A stretch of DNA of 64,000 nt. Source: Frigoribacterium endophyticum. GTDB taxonomy: Bacteria; Actinomycetota; Actinomycetes; Actinomycetales; Microbacteriaceae. Shown here piece by piece: positions 39,840-48,824 of this stretch. Positions within the stretch are counted from its first letter, which is position 1; each line of letters begins with the position of its first letter. The stretch spans positions 1,299,510 through 1,363,509 of the forward strand of contig NZ_JAAOYV010000002.1 in NCBI RefSeq assembly GCF_011759585.1, written 5' to 3'. The position numbers were made by a program, and so were the translations under genes. The notes beneath the pieces were generated by a model that did no database searches, was not told where the DNA came from, and was given only the letters and a program-made list of their open reading frames with translations.

Positions 39840-41270
39840 ATGGACACCGTCGCCTCCGCCCTCCAGCGACTGGACCTCCTGGCCGCCACCCCCCGCGTCT
39901 CCGCGCTCGCCTCCGCCTTCGCCGCGGCGGGCCACGAGCTCGCGCTCGTCGGCGGCCCCGTCCGCGACGCCTTCCTCGGCCGGCCGGTCAACGACCTCGA
40001 CTTCACGACCAGCGCCTCCCCCGACGAGATCCTCGCGATCGTCGTGCCGCTCGCCGAGGCCCACTGGGACGTCGGCCGGGCCTTCGGCACCATCGCCGCC
40101 CGCGTCGACGGCGAGGTCGTCGAGATCACCACCTACCGCAGCGACGTCTACGACGGCGAGACCCGCAAGCCCGTCGTCGAGTTCGGCGACACCCTCGAGG
40201 GCGACCTCGTGCGGCGCGACTTCACCGTCAACTCGATGGCGCTGCGGCTGCCCGAGAAGGTGCTCGTCGACCCGTCGGGCGGCGTCGAGGACCTGCTGGC
40301 CCGCCGCCTCGCGACGCCGGGCACGGCGGTCGACTCGTTCCGCGACGACCCGCTGCGCATGATGCGGGCCGCACGGTTCACCGCGCAGCTCGGCTTCGAG
40401 GTCTCGGAGGAGGTGCGGGAGGCGATGGCGACCCGCGCCTCCACCCTCTCCATCGTGTCGGTCGAGCGCGTCGCCGACGAGCTCTCGAAGCTGCTGCGCA
40501 CCGACACCCCCCGAGACGGTGTCCGCCTGCTGGTCGACACGGGCCTCGCCGACCACGTCGTGCCCGAGCTCGCCGCGATGCGGCTCGAGGTCGACGAGCA
40601 CCACCACCACAAGGACGTCTACGAGCACAGCCTCACCGTGCTCGACCAGGCCATCGGCTACGAGCGCGAGCGCCACCCGGGCGAGGCCCCCGACCTCACG
40701 CTGCGCCTCGCCGCGCTGCTGCACGACTGCGGCAAGCCCGCCACGCGCCGCCTCGAGGCCGGCGGCGTCGTCACCTTCCACCACCACGACGTGGTCGGCG
40801 CGAAGCTCGCGAAGAAGAGGCTGAAGGCCCTCCGGTTCGACAACGACACGATCGCCGCCGTCTCGCGCCTGATCGAGCTGCACCTCCGCTTCTTCGGCTA
40901 CACCGAGGGCGCCTGGACGGACTCGGCCGTCCGCCGCTACGTGCGCGACGCCGGCGACCAGCTGGAGCGGCTGCACATGCTCACCCGCGCCGACGTGACG
41001 ACCCGCAACCGGCGGAAGGCCGACCGGCTCGGCTTCGCCTACGACGACCTCGAGGCGCGCATCGCCGAGCTGCGCGACCGCGAGGAGCTCGACTCGCTGC
41101 GGCCCGACCTCGACGGCGACGAGATCCAGCGCGTGCTCGGCATCTCGCCGAGCCGCGAGGTGGGCGAGGCGTACCGCTTCCTGCTCGAGCTGCGCACCGA
41201 GGAGGGGCCGCTGGGCGCCGAGGTCGCCACCGAGCGCCTGCTCGCGTGGTGGGCGGCGCGCCAGGGCTGA
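39840..41270 (+). CDS. pcnA: CCA tRNA nucleotidyltransferase
   Basis: 476 residues from ATG 39840. Class II nucleotidyltransferase head: LVGGPVRDAFLGRP and NDLDFTTSASPDEI, then RRDFTVNSMA, and the RNA-binding neck. An HD domain follows (LLHDCGKPATR with His-Asp). It adds CCA to tRNA 3' ends; both tRNA genes in this window lack encoded CCA. Divergent from the DUF6049-murJ-trx operon across a 175-base promoter region. Confidence 0.94.
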   Translation: MDTVASALQRLDLLAATPRVSALASAFAAAGHELALVGGPVRDAFLGRPVNDLDFTTSASPDEILAIVVPLAEAHWDVGRAFGTIAARVDGEVVEITTYRSDVYDGETRKPVVEFGDTLEGDLVRRDFTVNSMALRLPEKVLVDPSGGVEDLLARRLATPGTAVDSFRDDPLRMMRAARFTAQLGFEVSEEVREAMATRASTLSIVSVERVADELSKLLRTDTPRDGVRLLVDTGLADHVVPELAAMRLEVDEHHHHKDVYEHSLTVLDQAIGYERERHPGEAPDLTLRLAALLHDCGKPATRRLEAGGVVTFHHHDVVGAKLAKKRLKALRFDNDTIAAVSRLIELHLRFFGYTEGAWTDSAVRRYVRDAGDQLERLHMLTRADVTTRNRRKADRLGFAYDDLEARIAELRDREELDSLRPDLDGDEIQRVLGISPSREVGEAYRFLLELRTEEGPLGAEVATERLLAWWAARQG

Positions 41271-41349
41271 GCCCGGCCCGCCGGACCGTCCTGTCCGGGG
41301 TACGCGGCCCTGCAGACGGGCACCGCGACTCCCCCGGTAGCCTGCACGC

Positions 41350-42771
41350 GTGCGCAGCAGACCCCGAACGGACTCCACCCTCGTCGCGACGTCGGTGGGC
41401 GTGCTGATCGTCGCTGCCAGCGCCGTCGGCATCGCCGCCTTCGGCGCCTCGACGGCCCCGGCCCCGGGTGCGCGACTGACGCCGTCCGAGCAGGGCCAGA
41501 CCACCGTCACCGTCCGCGTCTGGGACGAGACCGTCGCCGCCGGTTACGAGAAGTCGTTCACGGCCTTCGAGCGCGACAACCCCGACATCGACGTCGAGGT
41601 CGAGGTCGTGCCCTACGCCGAGTACTTCGACCAGCTCGCCGACGACGTCGACGAGGGCGACGCCCCCGACGTCTACTGGCTGAACAGCTCCCACTACGAG
41701 GACTACGCCGAGGCCGGCGACCTCGTCGACGTCGACGCCGTGCTCAGCGGCAGCGCCCGTCGAGCCTGGAGCCCCGCCGTCGTCGAGCAGTTCACGCACG
41801 ACGGTTCGCTCTGGGGCGTGCCGCAGCTGAGCGACGGCGGCATCGCGCTCTACTACAACGCCGACCTGCTGGCCGCGGCGGGCGTCGACCCGGCCTCGCT
41901 CGACGACCTCACCTGGGCACCGGGCGGAGGCGCCGACGACACCCTGCTGCCGCTGCTCCAGCGCCTCACGCTCGACGACCAGGGCCGGAACGCCGCCGAC
42001 CCCGCCTTCGACGGCACCGTGACGCAGTACGGCTACAACGCGGGCAACGACCTGCAGGCGATCTGGTACGACTACCTGGGCTCGGCCGGGGGCCGTCTCG
42101 AGGACCCGGAGGGCGCCTCCTTCGAGCTGGACACGCCGGAGGCGCAGGCCGCGTTCCAGTACCTGGTCGACCTCGTCGGCGTGCACCGCGTCGCGCCCCC
42201 GGCCGCCGCCACGAACGCCGACCCGGACTACAGCCGAGACCAGTTCACGGCCGGCCACATGGCCCTGTTCCAGTCGGGGCTCTACAGCCTCTCGACGGTC
42301 GAGAGCGAGGCGCAGTTCGACTGGGGCGTCGCGATGATGCCCGCGGGCCCGGCCGGCCGCGTCAGCGTCTCGAACGGGATCGTCGCCGCGGGCGACGCCC
42401 ACACCGCGCACCTCGACGACACCGCCAAGGTGCTGGCCTGGCTCGGCTCGACCGACGGCGCCGAGTACATCGGGCGCGACGGGGCCGCCGTGCCCGCGGT
42501 CACCGGCGCGCAGGAGCCCTACTACGCGTACTGGGCCTCCCGCGGCGTCGACGTCTCGCCGTTCTTCGACGTGATCGCCTCGGGCGACACCATCCCGGCC
42601 CCGACCTCGCTGTACGGCACGGCGCAGCCGGCCCTCGACCCGCTGCTCGACCAGGTGTTCGCGGGCTCGCTGCCGGTGCCCGAGGGGCTGGCGGCGGCGC
42701 AGGCCGCGGCGGAGGCGGCGGTGGCGGCCGCCGAACAGGCCAGCGACCCGTCGGCGACGCCCGCGCCGTAG
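41350..42771 (+). CDS. Extracellular solute-binding protein, orphan (sugar ABC type)
   Basis: 473 residues from GTG 41350. An N-terminal hydrophobic stretch (about 12-33, SVGVLIVAASAVGIAAFG) is followed by a mature domain typical of cluster 1 sugar-binding proteins (TVTVRVWDETVAAGYEKSF, then VPYAEYFDQLADDV). No lipobox Cys is present, so the protein is either secreted or tethered by an uncleaved helix. No permease or ATPase gene is adjacent. The C-terminal 30 residues are Ala-rich. Ligand unknown. Confidence 0.82.
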   Translation: MRSRPRTDSTLVATSVGVLIVAASAVGIAAFGASTAPAPGARLTPSEQGQTTVTVRVWDETVAAGYEKSFTAFERDNPDIDVEVEVVPYAEYFDQLADDVDEGDAPDVYWLNSSHYEDYAEAGDLVDVDAVLSGSARRAWSPAVVEQFTHDGSLWGVPQLSDGGIALYYNADLLAAAGVDPASLDDLTWAPGGGADDTLLPLLQRLTLDDQGRNAADPAFDGTVTQYGYNAGNDLQAIWYDYLGSAGGRLEDPEGASFELDTPEAQAAFQYLVDLVGVHRVAPPAAATNADPDYSRDQFTAGHMALFQSGLYSLSTVESEAQFDWGVAMMPAGPAGRVSVSNGIVAAGDAHTAHLDDTAKVLAWLGSTDGAEYIGRDGAAVPAVTGAQEPYYAYWASRGVDVSPFFDVIASGDTIPAPTSLYGTAQPALDPLLDQVFAGSLPVPEGLAAAQAAAEAAVAAAEQASDPSATPAP

Positions 42772-42836
42772 GGCCCCGGACCCGGCCGTCTCGGGGGCCG
42801 TGACGGGCCCGCCGGGCTCGACCCGCGCCTCCGGCG

Positions 42837-42865
42837 TTGTGGCCGGAGGCGTCAGCAGGTACGCT
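42837..42865 (+). promoter_or_regulatory. Promoter of the rpsF operon
   Basis: TTGTGG at 42837-42842, a 17-base spacer, and TACGCT at 42860-42865, about 100 bases before rpsF. The leader carries an exceptionally good AAGGAGGTG ribosome site at 42948-42956. Confidence 0.65.
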
Positions 42866-42964
42866 GGGAAGGTTGCGTCTGCCTCTCTGGCCGACGCAGC
42901 GTCATGAACACCCTCCTGTCACAGACCGTCTGTGGCCGTCAAGTCCGAAGGAGGTGGGTTAGTC

Positions 42965-43411
42965 ATGCACCAGTACGAACTGATGGTCATCCTGGACCCC
43001 GAGATCGATGAGCGCACCGTCGCCCCGAGCTTGGACAAGTTCCTCAACGTCATCCGCGCCGATGGCGGCACCGTCGACAACGTCGACATCTGGGGCCGTC
43101 GTCGCCTCGCCTACGAGATCAACAAGAAGTCCGAGGGCATCTACGCCGTCGTCAACCTGACGGCGAACCCGTCGGCCACGGTCGAGCTCGACCGCCAGCT
43201 GGGTCTCTCCGAGGCCGTGCTGCGCACGAAGGTCCTCCGCGCCGAGGAGGCCATCGCGATGGTCGCCGCCGCGAAGAAGCTCTCCGACGAGAAGGCCGCC
43301 CGCAAGGCCGCCAACGCTGCCGCCGCCCCGGCCGCCGCTGCTGCTCCGGCCGCCGCGGTCGCCGGTGCGTCGCCCGCTGCCCCGTCCGCTCCCGCGAAGG
43401 CTGCCGAGTAA
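42965..43411 (+). CDS. rpsF: 30S ribosomal protein S6
   Basis: 148 residues from ATG 42965, with AAGGAGGTG eight bases upstream. The S6 core ([28 protein letters not shown]) ends near residue 98. A 45-residue Ala/Pro-rich tail, ([11 protein letters not shown] type) extends the protein; such tails occur in some actinobacterial S6 proteins. It heads the rpsF-ssb-rpsR-rplI operon. Confidence 0.96.
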   Translation: MHQYELMVILDPEIDERTVAPSLDKFLNVIRADGGTVDNVDIWGRRRLAYEINKKSEGIYAVVNLTANPSATVELDRQLGLSEAVLRTKVLRAEEAIAMVAAAKKLSDEKAARKAANAAAAPAAAAAPAAAVAGASPAAPSAPAKAAE

Positions 43412-43414
43412 CCG

Positions 43415-43978
43415 ATGGCAGGCGAGACCGTCATCACAGTGGTGGGCAACCTCACCAGTGACCCCGAGCTGCGCTACACGCAGAACGGGCTCGCGGTCGC
43501 GAACTTCACCATCGCGTCGACCCCCCGCACGTTGGACCGCGCGTCCAACGAGTGGAAGGACGGCGAGGCGCTCTTCCTGCGTGCCAGCGTCTGGCGCGAG
43601 TTCGCCGAGCACGTGGCCTCCTCTCTGACGAAGGGCTCGCGCGTCATCGTGCAGGGCCGTCTGAAGCAGCGGAGCTACGAGACGAAGGAGGGCGAGAAGC
43701 GCACCAGCTTCGAGCTCGACGTCGACGAGATCGGCCCTTCGCTGCGCTACGCGACCGCTCAGGTCACCCGTGCGGCCTCCTCCCGCGAGGGCGGCGGCGG
43801 CGGTGGCTCCTTCGGGGGCAACCGCGGCGGCGGCCAGCAGGGCCAGGTCGGCGGCGGCCAGCAGTCCGAGCCGTGGGGCCAGCCCGCGCCGGCCCAGGGG
43901 GGCAACTCCCAGGGCGGCGGCGACGTCTGGAACACGCCCGGCGGCGGCGGCACCTACAACGACGAGACCCCCTTCTAG
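43415..43978 (+). CDS. ssb: Single-stranded DNA-binding protein
   Basis: 187 residues. OB-fold domain 1-115 ([25 protein letters not shown]-like [12 protein letters not shown]). The tail is Gly/Gln-rich and ends in NDETPF, the acidic tip that recruits RecQ, RecO and PriA-type partners (DDxxPF rule, here DETPF). It is encoded 3 bases after rpsF, the usual ribosomal-SSB arrangement. Confidence 0.97.
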   Translation: MAGETVITVVGNLTSDPELRYTQNGLAVANFTIASTPRTLDRASNEWKDGEALFLRASVWREFAEHVASSLTKGSRVIVQGRLKQRSYETKEGEKRTSFELDVDEIGPSLRYATAQVTRAASSREGGGGGGSFGGNRGGGQQGQVGGGQQSEPWGQPAPAQGGNSQGGGDVWNTPGGGGTYNDETPF

Positions 43979-44065
43979 GTCGTCACCGACCTCCCAGGTC
44001 GTCTCGTCAGGGGCCTCCCGCCCCACCCCCTCAGAACTTCACCATCACTCGAAAGCAGAACAACA

Positions 44066-44326
44066 ATGGCTGGAAAGAGCAGCGGCGACCGTCGCAAGCC
44101 CCTCCGCGGCAAGGGCGGCAAGAACGCCGCCCCCGCGAAGGCGATCCGCGTCGGCGTCATCGACTACAAGGACGTCGCGACCCTCCGCAAGTTCATCTCG
44201 GAGCGTGGAAAGATCCGCGCCCGTCGCATCACCGGCGTCTCCGTCCAGGAGCAGCGCCTCATCGCCCGTGCCGTGAAGAACGCCCGCGAGATGGCGCTCC
44301 TCCCCTACGCCGGCTCCGGCCGCTGA
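44066..44326 (+). CDS. rpsR: 30S ribosomal protein S18
   Basis: 86 residues ([25 protein letters not shown], then [29 protein letters not shown]). No CXXC zinc motif is present, so this is the Cys-less S18 form. It binds 16S rRNA with S6. A 90-base gap separates it from ssb. Confidence 0.97.
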   Translation: MAGKSSGDRRKPLRGKGGKNAAPAKAIRVGVIDYKDVATLRKFISERGKIRARRITGVSVQEQRLIARAVKNAREMALLPYAGSGR

Positions 44327-44353
44327 TCCAGCGCCGACTGAAGGAGAAGCACC

Positions 44354-44806
44354 ATGTCGAAAGTAATCCTCACGCACGAGGTCTCCGGCCTCGGCTCGGC
44401 CGGTGACGTCGTCGACGTCAAGAACGGCTACGCGCGCAACTACCTCGTCCCCCAGGGCTTCGCCGTGGCGTGGAGCCGCGGTGGCGAGAAGCAGGTCGCG
44501 CAGATCCGCACGGCCCGCGAGACCCGCGAGCTCAAGACGATCGAGGAGGCCCACGACCTCAAGCAGCGTCTCGAGGCCCAGAAGATCCGTCTCACCGTCA
44601 AGACCGGTGCCGACGGCCGCCTCTTCGGCTCCGTCCGCCCCGGCGACGTGGCCGACGCCGTGACCGCCCAGGGCGTCGCGACGATCGACAAGCGCAAGGT
44701 CGAGATCCCCTCGGCGATCAAGGTGACGGGTGAGCACGAAGCCACCCTCCGCCTGCGCGAGGACGTCATCGCCACGATCACCCTCACGGTGGTCTCCGCG
44801 AAGTAG
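44354..44806 (+). CDS. rplI: 50S ribosomal protein L9
   Basis: 150 residues. N-terminal [19 protein letters not shown] and [13 protein letters not shown] define L9; a long helix connects to the C-terminal domain ([12 protein letters not shown]). AAGGAGAAG precedes the ATG. In most related genomes dnaB follows; here the rbs operon intervenes. Confidence 0.97.
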   Translation: MSKVILTHEVSGLGSAGDVVDVKNGYARNYLVPQGFAVAWSRGGEKQVAQIRTARETRELKTIEEAHDLKQRLEAQKIRLTVKTGADGRLFGSVRPGDVADAVTAQGVATIDKRKVEIPSAIKVTGEHEATLRLREDVIATITLTVVSAK

Positions 44807-44830
44807 CTCCACCCGCAGCGCCTGCACCGT

Positions 44831-44870
44831 CACGAGAGCGGCGGCCCCCTCGGGGGTCGCCGCTCTCGTG
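44831..44870 (+). terminator. rplI terminator
   Basis: CACGAGAGCGGCG pairs perfectly with CGCCGCTCTCGTG over 13 bp, with an inner G+C-rich extension and a tight loop, 24 bases after the rplI stop. Confidence 0.75.
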
Positions 44871-44918
44871 CGTCGTGGGGGCGGGTGCGGCGGGCGTGGG
44901 CCGCCCCACGCCCCCGTC

Positions 44919-44978
44919 GAACCCGCGATCGGACATCGCACCCCGGTGCGCCAGGGTGCGATGTCCGATCGCGGGTTC
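44919..44978. repeat. Long inverted repeat 1 (25-bp arms)
   Basis: Two perfect 25-base arms (44919-44943 and 44954-44978) around a 10-base loop. The arms begin GAACCCGCGATCGG and end ATCGCACCC. The second arm is followed by TT. It stands between the rplI terminator and the rbs promoter. Shares CATCGCACCCC and GAACCC ends with inverted repeat 2 at 51582. Confidence 0.85.
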
Positions 44979-45030
44979 TTGGTGTGGGTCGCCCCCGGAG
45001 GCGCGGTCGGCACAGCCAGGGAGGCGCGGG

Positions 45031-45059
45031 TTGACAGGGCGGGGACGCTCGCGTACGGT
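45031..45059 (+). promoter_or_regulatory. rbs operon promoter
   Basis: TTGACA at 45031-45036, a 17-base spacer, TACGGT at 45054-45059. This is a near-consensus housekeeping promoter, the best in the window. Confidence 0.75.
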
Positions 45060-45061
45060 CA

Positions 45062-45089
45062 TGGAATCGATTCCATGGAATCGATTCCA
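45062..45089. promoter_or_regulatory. Twin LacI-family operators
   Basis: TGGAATCGATTCCA occurs twice in direct tandem (45062-45075 and 45076-45089). Each is a perfect palindrome with the central CG step typical of LacI-family sites. They begin two bases after the -10 element, cover the predicted transcription start, and lie just before the lacI-family gene, so autorepression is expected. Confidence 0.85.
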
Positions 45090-45117
45090 CAGCCCCACTA
45101 CGACGAGGTAGAGCCCG

Positions 45118-46149
45118 ATGAACGCCGTCACGATCAAGGACGTCGCCACGCGCGCCGGAGTGTCCCCGGCCACCGCGTCGCGGGTGCTGTCGGGCAACCC
45201 GTCGACCTCCGCCGAGTCGCGCGAGCTCGTCGAGCGGGCCGTCCGCGAGCTCGACTTCCGCCCCAACGCGCAGGCCAGGGCCCTCCGCTCGACGCGCTCC
45301 GACACCGTGGGCCTGCTCGTCTCCGACGTGCGCAACCCGTTCTTCGCCGACCTCGCCCACACCATCGAGCAGGCGCTGCTCGAGCTCGGCTACGTCACGC
45401 TGCTCGGCAACGCCAACGAGAACCAGCAGCAGCAGGACCGCTACCTCGACACCCTCATCTCGCGCCGCGTCGACGGCGTCGTCGTCGCCCCGCAGGGCAC
45501 CGACTCCGCCAGCATCGAGGCCCTGCTCGCCCGTGAGGTGCCGACCGTCTTCGTCGACCGCACGGTGCCCGGCCTCGACGTGCCGAGCGTCACGACCGAC
45601 AGCGGCCCCGGCATCCGCGCCGCCGTGCGCCACCTCGCCGAGCTCGGCCACACCCGCGTCGGCTACATCGCCGGCCCGCAGAGCGTCTCGACCGGTCGCG
45701 AGCGGCTCGAGTCGTGGACGGCCGCGATCGCCGAGCAGGGCCTCAGCGACGACCCCGCGCTCGTGCACGTCGGCGACTTCCAGTCCGCCAGCGGCTCGGC
45801 CGCGGTCCACGCCTTCCTCAGCCTCGACGAGCCGCCGACCGCCATCCTCGCCGCCGACAGCCTGATGGCCGTCGGAGCCATCGCGATGCTGCACCGCCTC
45901 GACCTGCGCATCGGCCGCGACGTCGCGGTCGTCGCCTTCGACGACATCGAGTGGTTCTCGCTCATCGACCCCGCCCTCACCGTCATCTCGCACAGCGTGG
46001 AGGACATGGGCGCCACCGCCGTCGCACTGCTCCAGGAGGTCATCTCCGGGGGGCGACCGGAGTCGGTGACGCTCGTGAGCGAACTGGTGATCCGCGCCTC
46101 CTCGTCCTCTCCCGTCCCGACACCGCCCCGATCCCTCGGCAGGAACTGA
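45118..46149 (+). CDS. LacI-family transcriptional regulator (probable RbsR)
   Basis: 343 residues. N-terminal HTH TIKDVATRAGVSPATASRVLS and hinge helix PNAQARALRS, then a periplasmic-binding-protein-like effector domain (VGLLVSDVRNPFFADLAHTIE). First gene of the ribose-type operon; ligand is presumably ribose or a related pentose, by context. The twin palindromes upstream are the likely operators. RbsA starts 2 bases after its stop. Confidence 0.9.
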   Translation: MNAVTIKDVATRAGVSPATASRVLSGNPSTSAESRELVERAVRELDFRPNAQARALRSTRSDTVGLLVSDVRNPFFADLAHTIEQALLELGYVTLLGNANENQQQQDRYLDTLISRRVDGVVVAPQGTDSASIEALLAREVPTVFVDRTVPGLDVPSVTTDSGPGIRAAVRHLAELGHTRVGYIAGPQSVSTGRERLESWTAAIAEQGLSDDPALVHVGDFQSASGSAAVHAFLSLDEPPTAILAADSLMAVGAIAMLHRLDLRIGRDVAVVAFDDIEWFSLIDPALTVISHSVEDMGATAVALLQEVISGGRPESVTLVSELVIRASSSSPVPTPPRSLGRN

Positions 46150-46151
46150 CC

Positions 46152-47669
46152 ATGACCCCCACGATCGACGACGATCGCCCGCTGCTCACCCTCGACCACG
46201 TCAGCAAGTCGTTCGGCCCGGTGACGGTGATCGACGACGTCACCGTGCACGTCCGTGCCGGGAAGGTGCAGGTGCTGCTCGGCGAGAACGGCGCCGGCAA
46301 GTCCACGCTGATCAAGATGATGTCGGGCGTCTACCAGCCCGACGGCGGCCGCGTGCTCGTCGACGGCGAGCCCGTCTCGCTGCCCGGCACGCTCGCGGCC
46401 GAGAAGCTCGGCATCGCGACGATCCACCAGGAGCTCAACCTCGTCGCCTCGCTCAGCGTCGCCGAGAACGTGATGATGGGCCGCTTCCCGCGCAGGTTCG
46501 GCATCGTCGACCGTCGCGAGCTCAAGCGCCGCGCCCGGGCCGCCCTCGAGATGATCGGCCTCGACGTCGACGTCGACACGAAGGTCGGCACGCTCGGCAT
46601 CGCCCGCCAGCAGCTCGTCGAGATCGCGAAGGCGCTGAGCATCGACGCGCGCATCCTCATCCTCGACGAGCCCACCGCGGCCCTGACCCGCCACGAGACC
46701 GAGCAGCTCTTCTCCGTCGTCGCGCAGCTGCGGGCCCGCGGCGTCGGCATGCTCTTCATCAGCCACCACCTCGACGAGATCGCCGAGATCGGCGACACCG
46801 TGGCCGTGCTGCGCGACGGGAAGTTCGTCGCCGAGGTGCCGGCGAGCACCCCCGAGGCCGAGCTCGTGCGCCTGATGGTCGGCCGCGACATCGACGAGCA
46901 GTACCCGCGCGGCACCGGCCCGGCCGACTCCGCCGAGGAGGTGCTGCGCGTCGAGGGCCTCACCTCGAGCGTCTTCCGCGACGTCAGCTTCACGGTGCAC
47001 GCCGGTGAGGTGCTCGGCATCGCGGGGCTCGTCGGCGCCGGCCGCACCGAGGTGGTCCGGGCGATCGCGGGAGTCGACAAGTACGACTCCGGCACCGTCA
47101 GCGTCCGCGGCGTGGTGCTGAAGAAGGGCGACGTCGCCGGGGCGATCGCCGCGGGCGTCGGCCACGTGCCCGAGGACAGGAAGGCGCAGGGCCTCGTGCT
47201 GGGCGCCTCCGTCAACGACAACCTCGGCTACGCGACGTTGGCCCGCAACGCGAGGGCCGGGCTGGTCGACTTCGCCGGGCAGCGCTCGGCGGCCGAGGCG
47301 GTCGCGTCGCGCCTCCGCATCAGGATGCGCGACATCGACCAGCAGATCGGCTCGCTCTCCGGGGGCAACCAGCAGAAGGCCGTCTTCGGCCGCTGGATCA
47401 TCGCCGGCTCGACCGTGCTGCTGCTCGACGAGCCCACCCGGGGCGTCGACGTGGGAGCCAAGGTCGAGATCTACGAGCTCGTCAACGCGATCACGGCCGC
47501 CGGCGGAGCCGTCGTCATGGTCAGCAGCGAGCTGCCCGAGGTGATGGGCATGAGCGACCGCATCCTCGTCATGCGCGACGGAGTCGTCGCCGGTGAGGTC
47601 GCCGCGGCCGACGCCACGCAGGACGCCCTGATGACGCTCGCCGCCCGCGACGTCGCCCCCACGAACTGA
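46152..47669 (+). CDS. rbsA: Ribose-type sugar ABC transporter ATPase RbsA
   Basis: 505 residues with two ABC domains. First Walker A GENGAGKSTLIK and IARQQLVEIAKAL with ILILDEPTAAL; the second domain is degenerate at Walker A but retains LSGGNQQKA and LLLDEPTRGVD. This double-ATPase form is diagnostic of CUT2 transporters (ribose, xylose, autoinducer-2). Energises the RbsC permease next in the operon. Confidence 0.94.
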   Translation: MTPTIDDDRPLLTLDHVSKSFGPVTVIDDVTVHVRAGKVQVLLGENGAGKSTLIKMMSGVYQPDGGRVLVDGEPVSLPGTLAAEKLGIATIHQELNLVASLSVAENVMMGRFPRRFGIVDRRELKRRARAALEMIGLDVDVDTKVGTLGIARQQLVEIAKALSIDARILILDEPTAALTRHETEQLFSVVAQLRARGVGMLFISHHLDEIAEIGDTVAVLRDGKFVAEVPASTPEAELVRLMVGRDIDEQYPRGTGPADSAEEVLRVEGLTSSVFRDVSFTVHAGEVLGIAGLVGAGRTEVVRAIAGVDKYDSGTVSVRGVVLKKGDVAGAIAAGVGHVPEDRKAQGLVLGASVNDNLGYATLARNARAGLVDFAGQRSAAEAVASRLRIRMRDIDQQIGSLSGGNQQKAVFGRWIIAGSTVLLLDEPTRGVDVGAKVEIYELVNAITAAGGAVVMVSSELPEVMGMSDRILVMRDGVVAGEVAAADATQDALMTLAARDVAPTN

Positions 47670-47701
47670 CCCCGACAGACGAACCCAGGAAGACGACCCA
47701 G

Positions 47702-48673
47702 ATGACCACCACCACCGTGAAGGCGCAGCGACGCTCCTTCGACATCAAGGCGTTCCTCGCCGCCAACGGCGCCCTCGTCGGGCTCGTCGTGCTCTGCCTC
47801 GCCCTCTTCATCGCGACGCCGGACTTCCTCACCGGGCGCAACCTGCTCAACATCGGCATCCAGGTGTCGACGGTCGCCGTGCTGGCCTTCGGCATGACCT
47901 TCGTCATCGTCGCCGGCGGCATCGACCTCTCGGTCGGCTCGGTCGCGGCCCTGTCGGCCATGGTGTCGGGCTGGTTCTTCGCCACGGCGGGGCTGCCCGG
48001 CGGACTGGCGCTCGTGCTGGGGCTCGGCACGGGCCTCCTCGCCGGTGTCGTCAACGGCCTGGCGAGCGCGTACGGCAAGCTGCCGTCGTTCATCGCGACG
48101 CTCGCGATGCTCAGCGTGGCGCGGGGGCTCACCCTCGTGGTCTCCGACGGTCGCCCGATCGCGACTCCCCCGGCCGTCTCCTTCCTCGGCGGCAACGTCG
48201 GGCCGGTGCCCGTGCCGATCATCGTGCTGGTGATCGCGGCCGCGATAGCGTCGTTCATCCTCAACCGCACCGTCATCGGCCGCTCGATGTACGCCGTCGG
48301 CGGCAACGCCGAGGCCGCGCGCCTGTCGGGCCTGCCCGTCAAGCGCATCGTCGTGGTCGTCTTCGGCCTCGCCGGGCTGTTCGCCGCGCTGGCCGGCCTG
48401 CTGCTGGCCGGCCGCCTCGACTCGGCCCAGCCGCAGGCGGCCTCGGGCTACGAGCTCGACGCGATCGCCGCCGTCGTCATCGGCGGCGCGAGCCTGGCCG
48501 GCGGCGTCGGGCGCATCTCGGGCACGATCATCGGCGCGCTCGTGCTCGTCGTGATCCGCAACGGGCTCAACCTGCTGAACGTCACGTCGTTCTGGCAGCA
48601 GGTCGTCATCGGCGTCGTCATCGCGCTGGCGGTCGGCGTCGACGTGCTGCGGCGCAAGACGCGCAACGCCTGA
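47702..48673 (+). CDS. rbsC: Ribose-type sugar ABC transporter permease RbsC
   Basis: 323 residues with 8-10 helices. CUT2 permease motif AFGMTFVIVAGGIDLSVGSV near residue 65 and AAVVIGGASLAGGVGRISGTI near residue 260, the ATPase-contact loop. 32-base gap from rbsA. Confidence 0.94.
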   Translation: MTTTTVKAQRRSFDIKAFLAANGALVGLVVLCLALFIATPDFLTGRNLLNIGIQVSTVAVLAFGMTFVIVAGGIDLSVGSVAALSAMVSGWFFATAGLPGGLALVLGLGTGLLAGVVNGLASAYGKLPSFIATLAMLSVARGLTLVVSDGRPIATPPAVSFLGGNVGPVPVPIIVLVIAAAIASFILNRTVIGRSMYAVGGNAEAARLSGLPVKRIVVVVFGLAGLFAALAGLLLAGRLDSAQPQAASGYELDAIAAVVIGGASLAGGVGRISGTIIGALVLVVIRNGLNLLNVTSFWQQVVIGVVIALAVGVDVLRRKTRNA

Positions 48674-48824
48674 GCGCTACGGCCGCCCGGCCGCTGAGCG
48701 TCCCGTGGCCGACACCACGCGCCGCGCCGCCCCGGCGGGCTCCCCCGGGTGCCGGCACCGCGCCTCCCACGCTCCCCTTCCTCTTCTCCCCCACCCCCCA
48801 CCCGCACCCCACGAAGGACCCACG

